From assembly GCF_902859705.1 (NCBI RefSeq), contig NZ_CADIJO010000027.1, positions 1-64,000 on the forward strand: 64,000 bases of DNA, given 5' to 3'. The translations under genes were made by a program, and so were the position numbers. Shown here in pieces: positions 1-8,894 of the stretch. The stretch's first letter is position 1. Each line of letters begins with the position of its first letter. The notes beneath the pieces were generated by a model that was not told where the DNA came from, searched no databases, and saw only the letters and a program-made list of their open reading frames with translations. The DNA comes from Achromobacter deleyi. GTDB lineage: Bacteria > Pseudomonadota > Gammaproteobacteria > Burkholderiales > Burkholderiaceae_B.

Positions 1-1789
1 CACGCTGGGCCGCCGCGAGCGCTTCTGTCGCCTGGGCCGCGCTGCTCTCGGCGTCGCGCAGCGCCTGGCGTGCGGCGGGCAGGTCGACATCGCCTGCCTC
101 GGCCGCGGGCGGCAGGGCCGCCAGCCGCTCGCGCAAGGCGCTGCGACGGGCCAGGGCGTCGTCACGTTGGCCGCGCAACACGTCGATGCCCTTTGGCGCA
201 TGAATGGCCAGGGTCTTGCGCATGGCGTCCAGCTCGCGCTGCAAGGCGGTGCTGCGGGCGTGGCGTTCTTCGGCATCGGCGGCAGTGGCCACGCCCAGGC
301 GCGACAGCAGCGCGGCGCTGGCGGCGCGCGCTTCGGCCAGCTCGCGCATCAGCGCCGGCAGGTCCTTGCCGCCCGGTTCGATGCGCAGGCGACCCACGCC
401 GGGCAGATCAAGCTCGGCCGCGCTGGTCAACAGCACTTCCCCATTGCCCGACAGCGCCACGCCGTCCAGCCGCGCTTCGCGGCCAGGTTCGAAGGTGTAG
501 GCCACGCGCGTGGCGATGGCCTGTTGCTGCAATTGCAGGTCGCCCAGGGCGCGTTCGCTTTTGCGCAGCGCCTGGATGTCGGCATCGGCGATCTCGATGC
601 GCACGGCTTCGGCCTTCAGGGCCGAGCCTTGTTCGATCAAGATGGTGGCTTCTTTCAGCGCGCCGTCCAGCCGTTCGACGTCGCGGTCCAGCTGTTGCAG
701 CTGGTGTTCCAGGTCGTGCCGGTCGGCCACGGCCTGCACCGCGGCGACACGCTGGCGGGCCTGTTCGGCGGCGGCAGCATGCGTGTCGCGCTGCTTGCGG
801 GCGCGAGCCAGCGGCTCTTGCGCGTCCTGCACGCGGGCGCGCGCGGCGGCGGCCTCGTCCGTCAGGGCGCGCAGATCGGCCTCGTCCTGCTGATCGCGGC
901 GCACCTGCTCTTGCAGCACCGCCAGCGTCTGCGCGGCCTGGCGCTGTTCGCGTTGCAGGCCGTCGAAGGCCTCGCGCTCTTTGGCGACCGCCGCCAGGCG
1001 GGCCCGGGCATCGGCGGCGCGGGCCTCGAAGTCTTTCCAGGGCTGGCCCGCATCGGCGCGCGCGTGCTCGGCGCGCAGGCTGGCCAGGCGGTCGACGTCG
1101 GCGTCCAGCTGGACCTTGGCGGCCGCGCAGGTGTCGCGTTCGGCCTGGGCGCTGGCCAGGGCGTCTTCGGCGTCTTTGTAGATGCCCTTGGGGCGGCCGT
1201 TGCGCGCATCGAGCAGCGCGGCGCGTTCGGCGGCCACGCGTTCGTACAGCCGGTCGCCATCGCCCGAGGCCAGTTCGCCCGACAGCTGCGTCAACGCCTC
1301 GCGCAGGTGGCCGCCGGCATGGCCCGCGGCCGCTTGCAGGTTCTGGCCATCGCCCTGCTGGATCCACAGCAGCCCGGGCACACCAGCCAGGTCGGGCTTG
1401 CTCTGCCCGCGCGTGGCCAATTCAAAGCCCACCAAGGCGGCCAGCGCGTTCTCGGCCTCTTCGCCTTCCAGGCGCTGGGCGCCGTTGTCGATCAGCAATT
1501 CGCAGCGGGCGCGCGACAGGAACTGCTTTTTCAAGAGATAGTCGTGGCCCGCATGGGCGAACGCCAGTTCCACGCTGGGGCGCGCGCCGGATTCGCCGCG
1601 CGGCGCCAGGTCGGCCACGGTGCGCGTGCTGTAGCGTTCCAGGAACGCCGCGCGAATGGCCGCGGCCACCGTGCTCTTGCCGGCCTCGTTGGGGCCGACG
1701 AACAGGTTCAGGCCGTCTTGCAGACCGTCCAGCACCAGGGGCTGGCGGAACTTGCGGAATTCTTCCAGGGCAATGCGCGAGAGCTTCAT
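1..1789 (-). CDS. SbcC/YhaN-like AAA ATPase, 5' part only (truncated by window edge)
   Basis: This is the large coiled-coil ATPase partner of the downstream-named SbcD-like nuclease; such pairs process DNA ends and hairpins. The start is the ATG at 1789, giving MKLSRIALEEFRKFRQP. The P-loop GPNEAGKST lies near residues 33-41, as in SbcC, RecF and YhaN proteins. The rest is long, Ala/Arg/Gln/Glu-rich and helical, consistent with the first coiled-coil arm. About 596 codons are visible; the C-terminal Walker B half lies beyond the left edge. The start overlaps the stop of the nuclease gene by ATGA, so the two are translationally coupled. SbcC versus the YhaN type cannot be settled without the missing end. 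Confidence 0.85.
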   Translation of the reverse strand, partial: MKLSRIALEEFRKFRQPLVLDGLQDGLNLFVGPNEAGKSTVAAAIRAAFLERYSTRTVADLAPRGESGARPSVELAFAHAGHDYLLKKQFLSRARCELLIDNGAQRLEGEEAENALAALVGFELATRGQSKPDLAGVPGLLWIQQGDGQNLQAAAGHAGGHLREALTQLSGELASGDGDRLYERVAAERAALLDARNGRPKGIYKDAEDALASAQAERDTCAAAKVQLDADVDRLASLRAEHARADAGQPWKDFEARAADARARLAAVAKEREAFDGLQREQRQAAQTLAVLQEQVRRDQQDEADLRALTDEAAAARARVQDAQEPLARARKQRDTHAAAAEQARQRVAAVQAVADRHDLEHQLQQLDRDVERLDGALKEATILIEQGSALKAEAVRIEIADADIQALRKSERALGDLQLQQQAIATRVAYTFEPGREARLDGVALSGNGEVLLTSAAELDLPGVGRLRIEPGGKDLPALMRELAEARAASAALLSRLGVATAADAEERHARSTALQRELDAMRKTLAIHAPKGIDVLRGQRDDALARRSALRERLAALPPAAEAGDVDLPAARQALRDAESSAAQATEALAAAQR

Positions 1790-2958
1790 TGCAGGCTCCC
1801 CTGGGTTGCGGTGTCACGGCCGGCGGCGTCCCGGGGCGCGGCATTGCCCCCTGCCCCGTCGCGCTGGAACCGCAGCAGCAAGCGCAGCGCCTCGCTGGCA
1901 ACGGCCGCCTGTTCCGGGTCGGCCTGCATCGCCTGCAATTGCGTTGCCACTTCGCCCACGTAGCCGCTGGCGCCCAGTTGCGCCAGGTCCGCCTCGTCGG
2001 GTTCGAGCAGCAGGCCGGAGAAGTCCGGCAGCACGGCGCGCGCCTGGGCGGCGGCCTGGTCTACCGCCCGTTGCAGCGCTTCCCAGGTGGGCACGTTGAC
2101 GTGGCCCTGCAATTCCAGGCGCAGCACGTCTTCGGCCCGCAGGCCCGCCAGGCGCTGCGCCAACGCCTGGGCATCGGTGGGCAGGCTGAGCGTTTCGGTC
2201 CAGGCCGACCAGCGGTACTTGCCGGTGGCCACGCGTTCGACCACGGGCACCGCCCCCGGCGCCGCGATGCGCACGTCCAGCGCATAGCCCGGCTCGTTGC
2301 CGCGAAAGCGATCCTGTTCGGGCGTGCCGGCATACCAGGTGCGTTCGTCGATGGCCAGGCAGCCGTGCCAGTCGCCCAGCGCCAGGTAGTCCAGCCGCGC
2401 ACGGGCGGCGCGGTCGGGCGCGATGGGGTTGGTGGCGTCGATGGTGTCGGGCAGCCGGCCCGCCACGCTGCCGTGCGCCAGGCCGATGCGCAGGCGGCCC
2501 GGCTCGGTGTCCATGGCGTCGAAGGCCTGCGTCACGTCGTCATAGGTGTGCCGCTGGGTCAGCGGCGCGGCCAGCACGGCCAGGTTCTGCGCGGGCAGGT
2601 CCACCACACCCGGACGCAGCGGCACGTGCACGTTGGGCGCAATGCAGTCCAGCTGCGCCGCGCGGCTCCAGACGCTGTCGGCCAGCGCGGCGTCGTGGTT
2701 GCCGGCGATCATGACCCACGGCCCGCTGTAGGCGGCCAGCGCGGCGAACAGGCGGCGGATGGTGCGATCGGACACGCCCTGCGTGTCAAAGACATCGCCG
2801 GCCACCAGCACCGCGTCCACCTGGCGCTCAGCGGCCAGCGCGGCGATGCGGGCCACGGCGTCGAAACGGGCCTCGGCCAGCAAGGCGGCATCGTCGGTCT
2901 CGAACTGGCCGTACTGACGGCCGATCTGCCAATCGGCGGTATGCAGGAAATGAGTCAT
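1786..2958 (-). CDS. SbcD/YhaO-like metallophosphoesterase DNA repair nuclease
   Basis: Predicted Mn-dependent nuclease of the calcineurin-like fold, about 390 aa. The protein starts MTHFLHTADWQIGRQYG, where the DxH metal motif appears as ADWQIG, a variant also seen in YhaO-type proteins. It continues with a GDVFD motif near residue 57, a GNHD motif near residue 86, and later GDWHG. I chose the ATG at 2958 because it opens directly on the conserved first motif; a longer reading upstream would run into the intergenic hairpin. The next gene on the same strand, the coiled-coil ATPase, starts inside this gene's stop codon. The pair probably forms one repair complex. Confidence 0.88.
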   Translation of the reverse strand: MTHFLHTADWQIGRQYGQFETDDAALLAEARFDAVARIAALAAERQVDAVLVAGDVFDTQGVSDRTIRRLFAALAAYSGPWVMIAGNHDAALADSVWSRAAQLDCIAPNVHVPLRPGVVDLPAQNLAVLAAPLTQRHTYDDVTQAFDAMDTEPGRLRIGLAHGSVAGRLPDTIDATNPIAPDRAARARLDYLALGDWHGCLAIDERTWYAGTPEQDRFRGNEPGYALDVRIAAPGAVPVVERVATGKYRWSAWTETLSLPTDAQALAQRLAGLRAEDVLRLELQGHVNVPTWEALQRAVDQAAAQARAVLPDFSGLLLEPDEADLAQLGASGYVGEVATQLQAMQADPEQAAVASEALRLLLRFQRDGAGGNAAPRDAAGRDTATQGSLQ

Positions 2959-2994
2959 GCCCGGATTGTAGAGGCCGGCGGCCCGCCAAAGAAC

Positions 2995-3031
2995 AATGGC
3001 CCGACCGGCATTTTGCGCCGAGCGGGCCATT
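2995..3031 (-). terminator. Hairpin terminator after dadA
   Basis: A perfect 9-bp inverted repeat, AATGGCCCG (2995-3003) and CGGGCCATT (3023-3031), with further pairing inside the loop. On the minus strand it is followed by TGTTCTTT. It lies between the dadA stop and the start of the nuclease gene, so it should separate the two minus-strand transcripts. Confidence 0.6.
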
Positions 3032-3082
3032 GAGGCGCCGGCTTATGGCCGGCGGCCGGGAAAAGCGGAAAACCGGCGGGCG

Positions 3083-4384
3083 TCAGGCGCCCTTGCCGTC
3101 CAGCACCAGCGGCCGGTGGGCCGCCGTGTGGCGGTCGTAACGCGACAGGTCCAGGCCGTCGGTGCGGATCTGCGGACGCTGGCCCATGACCTGGTCGGCC
3201 ACCAGCTTGCCCGAGCCGCAGGCCATGGTCCAACCCAGGGTGCCATGGCCGGTGTTCAGGAACAGGTTGCCGTAGCGGGTGGGGCCGACGACGGGCGTGC
3301 TGTCCGGCGTCATGGGCCGCAGGCCGGTCCAGAACTCGGCACGGGGCACGTCGCCGCTGCCAGGGAACAGGTCGTTGACGACCAGTTCCAGCGTCTTGCG
3401 GCGCGCGTCTTTCAGGCGCAGGTCAAAGCCCGACAATTCGGCCATGCCGCCCACGCGGATGCGGTTCTCGAAACGCGTGACGGCGATCTTGTAGGTTTCG
3501 TCCAGGATGGTGGACACCGGTGCGGCGGCCTCGTCCTTCATGGGAATGGTCAGCGAATAGCCCTTGACCGGATACACCGGCAGGTCCAGCCCCAGCGGTT
3601 CCAGGAAACCGCGGGTATAGCTGCCGAAGGCGGCGACATAACGGTCGGCGGTCAGCACCTGGTCGCCGACGCGCACGCCGGTCACCTGGCCGCCGGCCGT
3701 GGTCAGGCCAGCCACCGGCTGGTTGTAGCGGAAGTCCACGCCCAGCGCCGCGGCCATTTCGGCCAGGCGGGTGGTGAACAGACGGCAATCGCCGGTTTCG
3801 TCGTTGGGCAGGCGCAGCCCGCCGGCCAGCTTGTGCAGCGAGCGCGCCAGCGCGGGTTCGGCGCTGACCAGGCGGTTGCGGTCCAGCAGTTCGTAGGGCA
3901 CGCCGACTTCTTCGAGCACGGCGATGTCGCGGCGCGCGGCTTCCATCTGGGCGTCGGTGCGAAACAGCTGCAACGTGCCGCGAGTGCGTTCTTCGTAGTG
4001 GATGCCGGTGTCGATGCGCAGTTCGCGCAGGCAGTCGCGGCTATATTCAGCCAGGCGCAGCATGCGTTCCTTGTTGACGGCGTAGCGCTCGGCCGAACAG
4101 TTGGCCAGCATGGCCGCCATCCATTTCAGCTGGTACAGGCTGCCGTCCAGGCGGATCGCCAGGGGCGCGTGCTTCTTGAACAGCCACTTGATCGCCTTGA
4201 GCGGAATGCCGGGCGCGGCCCAGGGCGTCGAATAGCCCGGCGAGACCTGGCCGGCATTGGCGTAGCTGGTTTCCTGGGCGGCGCCGGGCTGGCGATCCAG
4301 CACCGTCACCTTGGCGCCCTGGCGGGCCAGGTAATAGGCGGTCGTGGTGCCGATGACGCCGCTGCCGAGGACGATCACATGCAT
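3083..4384 (-). CDS. dadA: D-amino acid dehydrogenase small subunit, DadA
   Basis: FAD flavoprotein that oxidatively deaminates D-amino acids such as D-alanine at the inner membrane and passes electrons to the respiratory chain. The 433-aa protein begins [20 protein letters not shown] with the dinucleotide-binding GSGVIG at residues 7-12. It carries the DadA stretch [20 protein letters not shown] and the C-terminal [14 protein letters not shown]. Length and motifs match the family. The start ATG at 4384 is preceded on its strand by GGAAAG. It is divergent from an Lrp/AsnC regulator, which is the usual dadA arrangement (DadR in Pseudomonas, Lrp in enterics) and suggests control by that regulator. 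Confidence 0.93.
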   Translation of the reverse strand: MHVIVLGSGVIGTTTAYYLARQGAKVTVLDRQPGAAQETSYANAGQVSPGYSTPWAAPGIPLKAIKWLFKKHAPLAIRLDGSLYQLKWMAAMLANCSAERYAVNKERMLRLAEYSRDCLRELRIDTGIHYEERTRGTLQLFRTDAQMEAARRDIAVLEEVGVPYELLDRNRLVSAEPALARSLHKLAGGLRLPNDETGDCRLFTTRLAEMAAALGVDFRYNQPVAGLTTAGGQVTGVRVGDQVLTADRYVAAFGSYTRGFLEPLGLDLPVYPVKGYSLTIPMKDEAAAPVSTILDETYKIAVTRFENRIRVGGMAELSGFDLRLKDARRKTLELVVNDLFPGSGDVPRAEFWTGLRPMTPDSTPVVGPTRYGNLFLNTGHGTLGWTMACGSGKLVADQVMGQRPQIRTDGLDLSRYDRHTAAHRPLVLDGKGA

Positions 4385-4441
4385 GATTCTTTCCGAAGTT
4401 TGGTTTTGGTCAGGAATTTCGGTAGTCTATGAGCCTCATCG

Positions 4442-4456
4442 CAGTGAAAAACACTG
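4442..4456. promoter_or_regulatory. Palindrome in the dadA/Lrp divergent promoter region
   Basis: CAGTG-AAAAA-CACTG forms a perfect 5-bp inverted repeat with an A/T-rich centre, and a further GCAGTG half-site lies about 30 bases to the right (4471-4476). Lrp/AsnC proteins bind such short dyads with A/T-rich spacers. The position between the divergent starts makes this a likely operator for the adjacent regulator; binding is inferred. Confidence 0.45.
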
Positions 4457-4519
4457 ATTATTTTTCTTTGGCAGTGCTTTTTCTCGGACACCCCCGCTTT
4501 TTTGCCACCCAAAAGTGAA

Positions 4520-4987
4520 ATGCGCGACCTGGACCGTATCGACCTGAAAATCCTGGATATCCTGCAGCGGGAAGGCCGCATTTCGGTCACCGAATTGGCC
4601 GAGCGGGTCAGCCTGTCGGCCACCCCCTGCTCCGACCGGGTCAAGCGCATGGAACGCGAAGGCGTCATCACCGGTTACCATGCGCGCGTCAATCCGGCCG
4701 CGCTCGGCAAGAACCTGCTGGTGTTCCTGGAAATCAAGCTGTCTGCCAAGTCGGGCGACGTGTTCGACAAGGTGAAAAAAGAACTGCTGTATGTACCCGA
4801 GGTCATGGAATGCCACCTGGTGTCGGGCGACTTCGACTACCTGGTCAAGGCCCGCCTGACCGAAATGAACGAATACCGGCGTCTGCTTGGTGAAATCCTC
4901 AAGCGCCTGCCCGCCTCGGCGGAATCGCGCAGCTATGTGGTGATGGAGGAAATCAAGGAGACCCTGTACCTGCCCGTCGACCGGTAA
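4520..4987 (+). CDS. Lrp/AsnC family transcriptional regulator
   Basis: Amino-acid-responsive DNA-binding protein, about 155 aa. It starts MRDLDRIDLKILDILQREGR with an N-terminal helix-turn-helix to about residue 60 (LAERVSLSATPCSDRVKRM), followed by the RAM/AsnC ligand-binding domain. I used the ATG at 4520. An in-frame TTG at 4502 would add six residues, but homologues begin near MRDLD. It is divergent from dadA, so it probably senses amino acids and controls dadA and itself. DadR-like function is inferred from position rather than from a specific motif. Confidence 0.9.
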   Translation: MRDLDRIDLKILDILQREGRISVTELAERVSLSATPCSDRVKRMEREGVITGYHARVNPAALGKNLLVFLEIKLSAKSGDVFDKVKKELLYVPEVMECHLVSGDFDYLVKARLTEMNEYRRLLGEILKRLPASAESRSYVVMEEIKETLYLPVDR

Positions 4988-5097
4988 CGCTTCCCGCGCC
5001 TTGTTACCGGCGCCCGCGCCGTCGGCTGCTATGCTGGCGGCCGTTCTGGTTCCAGCCGTGCATGGACCGCCCCCGATTTTCTTGCTTTTTCTCGACT

Positions 5098-5817
5098 ATG
5101 ACGCGTCTTTACAAATACTTCTTCCGCGGCCTGATCACCGTCCTGCCGCTGGCCCTGACCATCTACGTGCTCTATATCTTCCTGGCGTGGACGGAAGCGG
5201 TCGCGCTGACGTTCCTGCGTCCGTTCATCGGCGGCTTCTATTTTCCGGGGCTGGGCCTGTTGCTGGGCATTCTGGGCATTCTGGCGATCGGTTACCTGGT
5301 GTCCAAAGAGCGCGTCAAGCGCGTGCTGCTGCTGGTGGAAATGCCTTTCACCAACCTGCCCGTGGTCAAGAGCATCTATTCGTCGCTCAAGAGCTTTGCC
5401 GATTACTTCTCGCCCGGTTCCAAGAGCACCGCCCAGCAGGTGGTGGTGCTGCGCATTCCCGGCCAGCAACTGGAACTGGTGGGCCTGATCACACGGCGCA
5501 ACCTGGACGGCCTGCCCGAAGGCTTCACCCAGGGCGACCGCGTGGCGGTGTACCTGCCCATGGGCTACATGATCGGCGGCTACACCGTGTTCGTGCCGCA
5601 GGAATGGGTGCAGCCGATCCAGATGTCGGTCGAAGAAGCCATGCGCTCGTCGCTGATCGCCTGGATGGCGCGCGCCGAATCCGGCAATGTCCGGCCGGCC
5701 CCGGTCGACCTTACGGGCGTTGTCCCGACGGCGCCGGTCGCGCCCCCGGCCGCCCCCAATGCGGGCGACGCCCGCGCCAATCCCCCCGGCGGCAACCCGC
5801 CCGGCAGCCAGGGCTGA
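5098..5817 (+). CDS. DUF502 family membrane protein
   Basis: Inner-membrane protein of about 239 aa with two N-terminal transmembrane helices (about residues 10-30 and 48-70) and a soluble domain containing the family signatures NLPVVKSIYSSLKSFADYF and GVPLPMGY-like VYLPMGYMIGGYTVFVP. The C-terminal 40 residues are Pro/Ala/Gly-rich and probably unstructured. The start at 5098 (MTRLYKYFFRG) matches the family's usual beginning; an ATG at 5062 would add 12 residues, and neither has a clear ribosome site. The function of DUF502 proteins is not established. Confidence 0.85.
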   Translation: MTRLYKYFFRGLITVLPLALTIYVLYIFLAWTEAVALTFLRPFIGGFYFPGLGLLLGILGILAIGYLVSKERVKRVLLLVEMPFTNLPVVKSIYSSLKSFADYFSPGSKSTAQQVVVLRIPGQQLELVGLITRRNLDGLPEGFTQGDRVAVYLPMGYMIGGYTVFVPQEWVQPIQMSVEEAMRSSLIAWMARAESGNVRPAPVDLTGVVPTAPVAPPAAPNAGDARANPPGGNPPGSQG

Positions 5818-5853
5818 TCGGCCCGTTTTCTCTTTCCACTGTTTGTTCGCGAC

Positions 5854-6078
5854 ATGCCCATCATTGAATTCACGCTTGCCGAAGGCAGCCCCTATATTGA
5901 AGTGAACCAGCTGCTGAAAGCCACCGGCGTGTGCGACAGCGGCGGCGCCGGCAAGATGCTGGTGGCCGATGGCCACGTCAGCGTCGGCGGCGTGGTCGAA
6001 AGCCGCAAGACGGCCAAGATCCGTCCCGGCCAGATCGTCACCTGTGGCGACGTCCGCATCGTGGTGCGCGAAGCATGA
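5854..6078 (+). CDS. S4-domain RNA-binding protein (YbcJ-like)
   Basis: Small protein of 74 aa that is almost entirely an S4 RNA-binding fold: EFTLAEGSPYIEVNQLLKAT, then SGGAGKMLVADGHVSVGG, and a C-terminal beta segment GQIVTCGDVRIVV. This is the length and layout of YbcJ-like proteins, thought to bind structured RNA. Its stop overlaps the start of the next gene by ATGA, indicating coupled translation. Confidence 0.85.
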   Translation: MPIIEFTLAEGSPYIEVNQLLKATGVCDSGGAGKMLVADGHVSVGGVVESRKTAKIRPGQIVTCGDVRIVVREA

Positions 6079-6650
6079 AGCTCAAGATGTCGCAGAATTC
6101 CATCTTCGCGGTGCTGTTGCGCTCGCCGTGGTGGATGAGCGCCGGGGTGGCCCTGGTGCTGGCCGTGGGCGGGTTCGCCGCCCTGCCGCTGGAGTACGCG
6201 GCCATGGGCGTGTTTGCGGCCGTGCCGTTCGCGGTCATCGCCATCATGGCGGCCTACAAGCAGTTGCGCGCCCCGTCGGGCGCCCGGGTCGAGGCCGTGG
6301 CGCAAGCCACCGCGGCCATGTCCTGGACCGAATTCGCCGCGGTCGTCGAAGCGGGCTTTCGCCGCGACGGCTGCGAGGTCGAACGGCTGAACGCGCCGGG
6401 CGCCGACTTCGCCCTCAGCAAGGATGGCCACGTGGCCCTGGTCAGCGCCAAGCGCTGGAAGGCCGCCCGCACCGGCGTCGAGCCGCTGCGCGAACTGCAG
6501 GCCGTGCGGGAAAAGCGCGGCGCGCGCGAAGCCATCTACATCGCCTTGGGCGACGTGTCGGACAACGCCCTGCAATACGCCCGCGCCCAGGGCGTGTCGC
6601 TGATGACGGCGCCCGAACTGGCCAAGCTGCTGCGCGACCTGAAGCCCTGA
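6075..6650 (+). CDS. Membrane-anchored restriction-endonuclease-like (Mrr_cat fold) protein
   Basis: 191-aa protein. Two transmembrane helices (about residues 15-35 and 42-62) are followed by a soluble domain resembling the Mrr/type IV restriction endonuclease fold: WTEFAAVVEAGFRRDGCEVE, then GADFALSKDGHVALVSAKRWK. In active Mrr-like enzymes the last strand reads (Q/E)xK; here it is SAK, so the acidic or Gln residue is replaced by Ser and nuclease activity is doubtful. The ATG at 6075 overlaps the preceding stop by ATGA. Role unknown; related membrane-bound forms are common in betaproteobacteria. Confidence 0.75.
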   Translation: MKLKMSQNSIFAVLLRSPWWMSAGVALVLAVGGFAALPLEYAAMGVFAAVPFAVIAIMAAYKQLRAPSGARVEAVAQATAAMSWTEFAAVVEAGFRRDGCEVERLNAPGADFALSKDGHVALVSAKRWKAARTGVEPLRELQAVREKRGAREAIYIALGDVSDNALQYARAQGVSLMTAPELAKLLRDLKP

Positions 6651-6705
6651 TCCGCGCCCGGCCGCCCTGGCCGGCGCCCGGTGCTTGAACCTGGAGTTCC
6701 CTCGC

Positions 6706-7095
6706 ATGATCTATCGCCTGTTGGCCGACGCGGTGCTGGTGCTGCACGGCCTGTTCGTGGCCTTCGTGGTGTTCGGCGGCCTGCTGGCGCTGTGGCGCTG
6801 GCGCCTGGCCTACCTGCACCTGCCCGCGCTGGCCTGGGGCGCGATGGTCATCGGCATGGGCTGGATCTGCCCGCTGACGCCGCTGGAAGTGTCGCTACGC
6901 CAGCAGGCCGGCCAGGAAGGCTATGGCGGCGGCTTCATCGAACACTACATCCTGGCCGTGATCTACCCGGACGGCCTGACGCGCAACATCCAGATGCTGC
7001 TGGCCGCCCTGCTGGTGGTGGGCAACGTCGTGATCTACACCCTGTGGCTGCGCCGTCGCCGCGCCGCCCGCGCCGTGCAACGCACGCAAGCCTGA
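6706..7095 (+). CDS. DUF2784 family membrane protein
   Basis: About 129 aa with four predicted hydrophobic helices. Family-typical sequence includes LADAVLVLHGLFVAFVVFGG, GWICPLTPLE and GGFIEHYILAVIYPDGL. I chose the ATG at 6706 because a CTGGAG ribosome site lies 9 bases upstream; an in-frame TTG at 6685 is less likely. The function of DUF2784 is unknown. Confidence 0.85.
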   Translation: MIYRLLADAVLVLHGLFVAFVVFGGLLALWRWRLAYLHLPALAWGAMVIGMGWICPLTPLEVSLRQQAGQEGYGGGFIEHYILAVIYPDGLTRNIQMLLAALLVVGNVVIYTLWLRRRRAARAVQRTQA

Positions 7096-7112
7096 TCGGC
7101 CCGCTTGTGTAA

Positions 7113-7134
7113 TAATGAGTATCAATTCTCATTA
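7113..7134. promoter_or_regulatory. Fur-box-like palindrome before the ECF sigma gene
   Basis: TAATGAG and CTCATTA form a perfect 7-bp inverted repeat in a 22-bp A/T-rich element, close in sequence and spacing to the Fur consensus of ATAATGATTATC-type repeats. It lies about 75 bases before the sigma start, so iron should repress the signalling operon. Confidence 0.7.
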
Positions 7135-7208
7135 CAACCTGCTGAAGCGATGCGCCTGCCGGAATCCCCTGGCCCATGGCTTGCCCGACCCGATCCGTCT
7201 GACTCGCC

Positions 7209-7757
7209 GTGCTGGAGCGCTACTACCGCGAACTGCTGAACTTCTGCAACCGAGCCATCAGGAATTCGGATGCGGCAGCGGATGCCGTGCAGGAAACCTA
7301 CGCCCGCGTGCTGTCGGCCCAGCAAGGCGAACGCGAACTGCTGGAACCGCGCGCCCTGCTCTACCGCACCGCGCGCAATCTCTTGACCGACCAGCACCGC
7401 CGCAACGTGGTGCGCGGCCAGGCCCAGCCGCATGACCCCGATCCCGATGACACCGGCCTGGACGATATCGCCGCGCCCGCGGCATGCCAGCCCGAAACGG
7501 CCGCCATGTCGGCCCAGGCGGTCGACGCCATGCTGGCCGTGATCGCCGCCCTGCCCCCGCGCTGCCGCCAGGCTTTCGTGCTGCATCGTTTCGACGGGTT
7601 GTCGCACACCGAGATCGCCGACCAGATGGGCATCTCGCGCAAGATGGTCGAACAGCACATCAAGCTGGCGATGCAGGCCTGCCGCCGCGGCAAGTCCGAC
7701 TGGGACGCCCGTGCCGGCGCCGCGCCGGACGTCCGCCAGGAATCGTTGCAGCCATGA
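7209..7757 (+). CDS. ECF sigma factor, FecI/PvdS-type (iron starvation)
   Basis: 182-aa sigma-70 family factor without regions 1 and 3. Region 2 is LERYYRELLNFCNRAIRNSD with VQETYARVL near residue 30-40. Region 4 contains LPPRCRQAFVLHRFDGLSHT and the helix-turn-helix SHTEIADQMGISRKMVEQH. The start is a GTG at 7209; an in-frame TGA lies only three codons upstream, so no longer version is possible. It overlaps fecR by ATGA and is followed by a receptor with a signalling domain, the classic cell-surface signalling trio. It probably activates the receptor gene. Confidence 0.9.
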   Translation: MLERYYRELLNFCNRAIRNSDAAADAVQETYARVLSAQQGERELLEPRALLYRTARNLLTDQHRRNVVRGQAQPHDPDPDDTGLDDIAAPAACQPETAAMSAQAVDAMLAVIAALPPRCRQAFVLHRFDGLSHTEIADQMGISRKMVEQHIKLAMQACRRGKSDWDARAGAAPDVRQESLQP

Positions 7758-8812
7758 ACCCGATGCCCGAGTCCACCCCCGCCCAGGACGCCGCGGTCGA
7801 TGCCGCCGCGCTGGACTGGCTGGTGCGCCGCAAAGACCAGCCCGACGCCGCCACCCAGGCCGCCTTCCAGGCCTGGCTGGCCGAATCCCCGCGCCACGCC
7901 GACGCCTATGCCCGCTGGGACGCGGATTGGAACGGGCTCGATGCCCTGCCCGACACGGCGCTCGACCGCTTGCGCGCGATGGACGCCGCGCCTGCCGCCT
8001 ACGCCCCGCCTCGACGCCCCACGCCCCCGCGCCGCCGCTTCTGGCAATTCGCCCCCGCGCTGCTGGCCGCCTGTGCCGCCCTGGCCATTGCCCTGTTTGC
8101 CCTGGCGCCCGCCGCCCCGCAATACCGCGCCCAGTACGTCACCGCGCCCGGCGAGCAGCAGGAAATCGCGCTGCCCGACGGCAGCCGCCTGACCCTGGAT
8201 TCGTCCACGCGCATCGACGTGGCGTTCTATCCGCACCGCCGCGAGGTGACGATGGCCGAGGGCCAGGCCATGTTCCAGGTGCATGGCGATGCGCAGCGGC
8301 CGTTCGACGTGGTGACCGGCGACGTGCGCGTGACGGTCGTGGGCACCCGTTTCAACGTGCGCCACACCCCGGCGGTGCCCGGCTATCCCGGCGTGCAGGT
8401 GGACGTGGCCGCCGGCCATGTGCGCGTGGCGCCGGCCCACCCGGCCAGTTGGTGGCAGTTCTGGCTGCCCGACAGCCGCCGCTACGCCGCCGACCTGACC
8501 GCGGGGCAGCGCCTGGCCATCAACGCCGCCGGCATGCCGGGGCGCATTGCGCCGATCGACGCCGCCGCCGTCGCGCCCTGGCTGGACCATCGGCTGACCT
8601 TCGACAACGCCACCCTGGCCCAGGCGCTGGCCGAATTCGGCCGCTACGGCCACCCCGTGCCGGCGCTGAACGATCCGCGCGTGGCCGCCCTGCGGCTGAC
8701 CGGCAGCTTCGACAGCCGCAACCTGGCCAGCTTCTACCGCATCCTGCCGCAGGCCCTGCCCCTGCGGGTCGACACCCGCGATAGCCCCGCCGTCATTGAA
8801 TCGGTCCGATGA
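7754..8812 (+). CDS. FecR family anti-sigma factor / signal transducer
   Basis: 352-aa inner-membrane protein that relays the receptor signal to the ECF sigma factor. The N-terminal cytoplasmic domain (DUF4880 type, AALDWLVRRKD and FQAWLAESPRHADAYAR) is followed by a single transmembrane helix near residues 98-118 and the periplasmic FecR domain (QQEIALPDGSRLTLDSST, then VVGTRFNVR). The C-terminal segment ALRLTGSFDSRNLASFYRIL resembles an STN-like domain. Its ATG overlaps the sigma gene stop by ATGA. Confidence 0.9.
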   Translation: MNPMPESTPAQDAAVDAAALDWLVRRKDQPDAATQAAFQAWLAESPRHADAYARWDADWNGLDALPDTALDRLRAMDAAPAAYAPPRRPTPPRRRFWQFAPALLAACAALAIALFALAPAAPQYRAQYVTAPGEQQEIALPDGSRLTLDSSTRIDVAFYPHRREVTMAEGQAMFQVHGDAQRPFDVVTGDVRVTVVGTRFNVRHTPAVPGYPGVQVDVAAGHVRVAPAHPASWWQFWLPDSRRYAADLTAGQRLAINAAGMPGRIAPIDAAAVAPWLDHRLTFDNATLAQALAEFGRYGHPVPALNDPRVAALRLTGSFDSRNLASFYRILPQALPLRVDTRDSPAVIESVR

Positions 8813-8852
8813 TGCGCGCCGGACCTAGGGTTTTTTTCGGCTGCCGCGTCTA

Positions 8853-8877
8853 CATGAGAAATGTACCCATTCTCATG
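8853..8877. promoter_or_regulatory. Fur-box-like palindrome before the receptor gene
   Basis: CATGAGAA and TTCTCATG are a perfect 8-bp inverted repeat with a 9-base centre, 17 bases before the receptor start. It resembles a Fur site and suggests direct iron repression of the receptor in addition to sigma control. A run of seven T in the same gap (8831-8837) has no clear stem before it. Confidence 0.6.
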
Positions 8878-8894
8878 CTCTGACGAGGACTTGC

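Noticed and set aside
70-3033. A 987-codon plus-strand frame over the SbcC/SbcD-like genes
   Set aside because: Arg/Pro/Ala low-complexity product, antisense to two clear repair genes; no ribosome site or family match.
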